From: Purpureocillium takamizusanense
Lineage: Eukaryota > Ascomycota > Sordariomycetes > Hypocreales > Ophiocordycipitaceae
Assembly: GCF_022605165.1 (NCBI RefSeq)
Contig: NC_063074.1
Location: forward strand, 2,197,501-2,261,500
Direction of reading: 5' to 3'
Length of the DNA: 64,000 bases
In this document: positions 58,945 to 64,000 of the stretch, one piece after another
How the letters are laid out: the number at the start of each line of letters is the position of its first letter
How positions within the stretch are numbered: the first letter of the stretch is position 1
Made by a program: the position numbers and the translations under genes
The notes under the pieces: model-generated
What the model was told of the DNA's origin: nothing
The model's input: only the letters and a program-made list of their open reading frames with translations
The model's database searches: none

Positions 58945-61900
58945 TCTGGTGGTTGTTGATAGAGAGAATGGGCGTTTTCGTACGTTGCAAGAGCGTGTGG
59001 GCGAAGGCAGTAGAAGAGGACGGTGGTTGTGATGATGATGATAATGATGATGACGACGACGACGGAGTGCAGCTCCAGCAGGGTGGGCGGGTATTATACC
59101 TAATAAGGGGTGCTTAGGTATGGCTCTACTGCAAGCCATCACGGGCGACACGTATCATGCGTGGCAGTGGCGACCGAGCGGCTGCTACTGTCAGCGGAGC
59201 AGGGCAGGTCCAAAAAGTCGGGCCCATGTCGCCCTGAGCACTTATTACTCGGTCGCCGCCGCGCCAGTGGTTACGTTTACCTACCTAAGGTACTTACCTT
59301 ATCTAGCTGCCTCTTTTGTGTTGACTTGCGACTCTGGCTCCCCGCGAGAGAGGGGGAGACTAGGTGCAGGGTAGTCGCCGGTGGGTACGTAAATGCGCGC
59401 GCCCCATGACGCAATCCCGGCCGCCCGAGACCCCGATTCTTGCTTTCGTTCATATGCTCGGCAGCCCATGTGCGCATGACGCGGTGACTACCTCTCGCAA
59501 CCGCCGTCATAAGGACTGCCGCGTCGCGATGGCTGCGGTCCGTACGGGCAGCTTGAGCCTCGCGGCACACTCAGCAGCTGAGACGCCAGCACATGTACCT
59601 GCACCGGAGCGTGTGTGGCATCTGAGACGACCCAACATGTCATGAGTAGCCAACTGCCCAAGCAAAGCCTGCCGCAATACGTGATTTGATCGCTGGGAAA
59701 GCAAATGTCGAGTCAGCGGCTCCTGTGCCTGTGATGCCGGCTGCCTGGGGAGCAGGCAATACCTCAACTACTACTACTAGCATTACACGAGCATGAGCTT
59801 CGGAGTCATGGCCGGTGTCGGGCGCCCAACGGAACATTAGGGAGGCATCCGCACCGGCACAAGGCTCCGCGTCGATTAACCAGCCCTACAATGACACCGG
59901 AGAACGTGGCCGGCCCCGGGATGTGAACGCAGCCCTCGAGGTTCCGGAGCCTGGCTCGACGGCCCCGATGCCGAGTCGGAGGGCCGGGACCGGTGCTTGC
60001 GTGGGGGGACCACGCCGCCAGGCCCGGGGAGGAATCGACGATGCAAGCCATCTCAGCGCCCTACCACATCCCCCCCCCCCCTCCCGGGCGCCCAGCCAAG
60101 CAGCCACACGAACTCCCAGCCCCTGAGAGGAGGCGCCACATAATTCGTATTCGTATCGATCCGGACCAACCGGGCACACCACGGGTGCCAGCCATGCTGG
60201 GCGGTGTAGAGGGATGCGCCCTCCGCTAACAAGACGGGATGCGTTGTCGCCATCGCACAATTGGGCTACTTAATGAATCACCGACCCGACTCAGCAGCAT
60301 CGTGCCATTGTGTCACATGCTCAGCACAGGTCCAAAGGCACAGTCGTGTGTTGTCGGCGATTACAGTATGCCAACAATCGGACCAAGAACTTCGTACGGT
60401 GGAACAGAAATGACTGTCGAGCCCAAAAATATCCGTCACCGCTTGTCAAGCATCTGTCTGTTACGGACAAGCTCAGTTGAGTTGGTCCAGAGGCCAGTGA
60501 GCGGACGTGTCGTGAGACACGTCTCAGTGCTCAGTTTCCCGCCCGCCTATTCCCGCTGGGGCCGCCCCCGTCCACTTGCAGCACTCTGGGCGGCGGGATG
60601 GTGTCATGAAGAAAGAGCCTGGGGCCGGGGCGTCAACAAGCCGTCTCTCTGTAATCGACAGCGCGTGGTTGGGCGTCCTCCCCAAGAGAGACGACGCTTC
60701 TCTTGGTGTTAAGCACGAGAAAGGGGTCCATCCCCGCAGAGGCCAGGCACATCCAGTGCTTCTGGCAGGTACGTACACGTAGCGCGTGGTTTGCAATGCC
60801 TGCCTGTCTGCGCGCCTCTGAGACAGGCCAAGTGTAAAGCGGATTTGTGGTGTGTGTGTTGTGTTTGTGTGTGTGGCAGAAAATGGCAGCTCGCACCCGA
60901 GTACGAGAAGTACCTATACTTGGGACCTGGGCAAAAAGGTGGCCTGGTCGGGGTCCAAGATTGCCGCCCGCAGGAGGAGCGATGGGAGGCTCTTCCTCTG
61001 GGGCGCCGGGGCTCCACCTGCCACGGTTCGCGTGCTGCCTGGGCTCGGTTGCATCCATACCTTGGGCAGCCCGGGCGATTCATCCATCTGTTGAGAAGAG
61101 AAGCTGACGCGCGCGAGATTCGATTCGCGGTACCGTACCGTACTGCCCAGGATGCCACTAGAATGGCTGTCTTGGGGACGGGGAGGGAATCAAAGACACC
61201 CTGTGCCACTGTGCCTGTCTCGCTCTGGAAGCCTGGGGAAAACCCTTCCAGTAGGTAAATTAAGACGTGGTATGATCCCCCAAGGCAAGGCATCCTAGCA
61301 GTGCAAAGTGCTACCTGTACACGTGCTGGCACATAACATTCGGAAGCAAACCTGGCTTCGCCGGTTGCGATTGCCATCGTCGACAGCTTTCCGGCGACAT
61401 AATTCCTTCCGCCACACCCGCGGCATCCTGCGCAGCGGGCCCAAGGGGCAGGGGCAGGGCACAGCAGAAATCGAGTCCATGGATGCCAGGAGGGCAGTGG
61501 AGGGGAGGCAGGGAGGGTAGTACTAATCCCGTAGGTCGGGGCAGGGCAGTGTAGAGCAGCTCTTGCCTTTGCAACGCCCAGCGCTTCCTCCAAGATCATT
61601 CAAGGTAGTACTTACGGAGCACTTGTACTGTGATATTGTTGCTTTACTTCGTTATCAGTTCAGTTGCCAGTGAGTGCACTGGTTGCCGCCATGGAATCTC
61701 AGCATTGGCAGGAGGAGCAGGAGCAAGCACTTGCACGGCGACCCTCTCGGCCCGGGTCACTGACAAACCCGAGCGGCACCACCAGCCAGTCAGTTCGTCT
61801 CCAGCAGTGCGGACAGGGACCAGGGACATCAAAGTACCGGTACATTGTGACACCCCCCCACCACCTCATGGAAGACTCGAATTCCACTGCTGTGATTTTT

Positions 61901-62222
61901 TTCCCTGCAGCGTCCCTCCCCCTTCCCGCCCAGCCCTGGTCCGTCCCTGGGCCCATGCACCCGCTTCAACGGCGCCTCTTCACTCTCTTGCCGTCTCACT
62001 CATTTGCGCCTCCGCCTGTCATTCCGGGGTTCAGTCCCTTCGCTCGTTTCTCTAGGCTTCTTCCTTTTCCCCCTTTCCCACCACGTCTGTACACGTCAAG
62101 ACGTTGCCGCCAGCTCTCCCGCGACAGATTGTTATCCGCTCGGTGCACGCGTAACCGCCGCCCTCGCTCGATATACCCATTGCGCACCCCGAGCCTGCCG
62201 CAGCAGGGCACCTCTTCACGCA
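58945..62222. other. 3.3-kb gene-poor region upstream of ERG5
   Basis: I see no coding sequence. Simple repeats: a GAT/GAC triplet tract at about 59,028-59,066, a C run at about 60,070-60,082 and a GT tract at about 60,848-60,876. CTACCTAAGGTACTTACC at about 59,280 is another example of the palindromic micro-repeat found elsewhere in the window. The stretch 61,900-62,110 is pyrimidine-rich and is probably the ERG5 promoter and leader. Confidence 0.5.
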
Positions 62223-64000
62223 ATGGACGCCGCCAACGCCTCCTCGCCCGGATTCACCTCGGTGCTCGCCAATGCCAAGTACGGCGGCGTCCCGATGCCG
62301 CCCCAGCTCGACTATGTCGTCGACGCCATCACGACGGCTAGCCCCTGGGCTCTTCTCCTGACCATCTTTGCCGTCTGTGTTGTTTACGACCAGAGTAGGT
62401 TGCTCACTGTTCACACCTCGAAGCGATAGCTCCATCACAGTCTCGAGCGTGATCCATACTGACAACTTCCCGCGCGACTAGTGAGCTACATATTGAGCAA
62501 GGGATCCATCGCCGGCCCAGCTTGGAAGATGCCCTTTATCGGACCTTTCCTCCAGTCCATGGACCCCAAGTTCGAGGAATACTACGCCAAATGGGCCAGC
62601 GGCCCCTTGAGCTGCGTCTCCGTCTTCCACAAGTATGTCTGCGGTCATTCTTTTAGGCAGAGTCGCAGTCTTGGTATCCAACTACATATGACGATTTGAC
62701 GGAGTCAATTTTTGACTTTTGCCGTGGCTGACTCGTCCTCCAACCCGCCAGATTCGTCGTGATCGCCTCCACACGAGACATGGCTCGCAAGGTCCTCAAC
62801 TCTCCCGCATACGTCAAGCCTTGCGTCGTCGACGTTGCCCATAAGCTTCTCGGTCACGACAACTGGGTTTTCCTCGATGGCAAGGCTCACGTTGACTTCC
62901 GAAAGGGCCTCAACGGCTTGTTCACCCGGAAAGCACTCGAGTGCTACCTGCCTGGTCAGGAGGAGGTATACAAGCGCTACTTCAAGAAGTTCCTCGACGT
63001 CACCAAGGCGAACGATGGCAAGCCCATCCCCTTCATGCCCGAGTTCCGTGAGCTCATGTGCGCTGTTTCGTGCCGGACCTTTGTCGGCCACTACATCTCG
63101 GACGAAGCAGTCAAGAAGATTGCCGACGACTACTACCTCATCACCGCCGCCCTCGAACTCGTCAACTTCCCCATCATTATCCCCTTCACCAGGACGTGGT
63201 ACGGCAAGAAGGCCGCCGACATGGTCCTGGCCGAGTTCGCAAAGTGTGCCGCCAAGAGCAAGGTTCGCATGGCCGCGGGCGGCGACGTCAGCTGCATCAT
63301 GGATGGCTGGGTGTTGCAGATGATCAACTCGGAGCGCTGCCGCGAGGCCGAGGCCAAGGGTGAGAAGATTGAGGGCATGGAGAAGCCCTCGCCGATGCTG
63401 CGCATGTTCAACGACTACGAAATCTCGCAGACGGTCTTCACCTTCCTCTTCGCCTCCCAAGATGCCACGAGCAGCGCTGCCACCTGGCTCTTCCAGATTG
63501 CTGCCCAGCGACCTGACGTTTTGGATCGTGTGCGCGAGGAGAACCTTCAAGTTCGCAACGGGAACATCCATGCCGAACTGAACATGGACCAGCTTGAATC
63601 TCTCAAGTATACCCGCGCCGTCGTTCGCGAGCTTCTCCGATACCGCCCGCCTGTTCTGATGGTTCCTTACATGGTGAAGAAGCCGTTCCCCATCACTGAA
63701 TCGTACACCGTACCCAAGGGTAAGTTTTTCATGGTGCATAGCTATCGCGCACCCACCCAGGCGGTTTGATCTCTGGTCGACTAACAGGGCGTGCCCGCGC
63801 AGGCTCGATGCTGATCCCTACGACGTACATGGCCCTCCACGACCCTGATGTGTACGAGAACCCCGACCACTTCGACCCCGAGCGATACTATTCCGGCGAC
63901 GCCGAGGTCAAGGGTGCCAGGAACTACCTCGTGTTTGGCACCGGGCCTCATTACTGCCTCGGCCAAGTGTACGCGCAGCTAAACCTGGCTCTGTTTCTCG
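62223..64000 (+). CDS. ERG5: C-22 sterol desaturase, CYP61 (partial, runs off window)
   Basis: Four exons seen: 62223-62394, 62482-62632, 62752-63719, 63803-64000+. Donors GTAGGT, GTATGT, GTAAGT; acceptors CTAG, CCAG, GCAG; all phases agree. About 496 residues are present; the end lies beyond 64,000, probably within about 40 codons. An N-terminal TM helix (about 40-57, [15 protein letters not shown]) anchors it in the endoplasmic reticulum. P450 motifs: the I-helix [13 protein letters not shown], ExxR as ELLRYRPP, the DPERY motif, and the haem loop [11 protein letters not shown]. These, with [17 protein letters not shown] near the N-terminus, are diagnostic of CYP61. It makes the C22-C23 double bond of the ergosterol side chain, the next-to-last step of the pathway. 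No other erg gene is in the window. Confidence 0.95.

Noticed and set aside
1..64000. tRNA, rRNA, CRISPR, or secondary-metabolite cluster
   Set aside because: I looked for tRNA-like B-box words, repeat-spacer arrays and PKS/NRPS/terpene motifs and saw none; the transporter and P450 are too far apart and too unlike in setting to be a cluster.

Overview
The window is nuclear DNA from a filamentous ascomycete, most likely a Sordariomycete and plausibly Hypocreales; I cannot name the species. The evidence is short introns (about 55-120 nt) with fungal GTRNGT donors and YAG acceptors, GC-rich genes with GC-rich third codon positions, a divergent pair of myosin-type chitin synthase genes, a CYP61 (ERG5) gene, and a large AT-rich block with the dinucleotide signature of repeat-induced point mutation (RIP). 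I found no bacterial operon structure, rRNA, tRNA or CRISPR array.

Left part (1-24,400), GC-rich and gene-bearing: a La-motif RNA-binding protein (+, 3 exons), a DHA1-type MFS transporter (+), an inositol monophosphatase family protein (-, 3 exons), a small single-pass membrane protein (-, 2 exons), a compact protein that loosely resembles bacterial immunity-type proteins (-), a membrane-anchored histidine acid phosphatase of the phytase type (-, 2 exons), a disordered coiled-coil protein (-, 3 exons), and the 60S-biogenesis factor Urb1 (+, 2 exons).

Middle (24,366-39,910): the class V chitin synthase (csmA type, 1862 aa, complete motor P-loop) and its partner (csmB type, 1785 aa, degenerate motor without a P-loop) lie head to head across a 4.3 kb shared upstream region. 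Both are thought to act together in cell-wall chitin synthesis at growing tips. From 39,911 to 44,050 base composition drifts down: a 250-bp inverted-repeat (MITE-like) structure and a lone CYP52-like P450 gene lie beside the repeat block.

Repeat block (about 44,050-55,690): extremely AT-rich, with CpA/TpG almost absent but CpG kept, as RIP would leave it. Nested inside is a full-length Ty3/Gypsy chromovirus (47,472-54,453) with two 453-bp LTRs, a 5-bp target duplication, a polypurine tract, gag, and a pol region that stays in one frame from protease through chromodomain although studded with stop codons. It sits in an older structure whose two arms are inverted copies of each other (45,412-46,797 and 54,514-55,185).

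Right part (55,700-64,000), GC-rich again: a mitochondrial PDH/BCKDH-type kinase (-, 2 exons) ending about 230 bp from the repeat block, a 71-aa I9-type proteinase inhibitor in four tiny exons (-), a long gene-poor stretch, and the ERG5 C-22 sterol desaturase gene (+), cut by the window end. The genes do not form one pathway; the recurring theme is cell surface and housekeeping (chitin, ergosterol, transport, phosphate release, ribosome assembly, mitochondrial carbon entry). I saw no secondary-metabolite cluster and no clear new defence or conflict system; the most novel single candidate is the immunity-like protein at 11,993-12,508.
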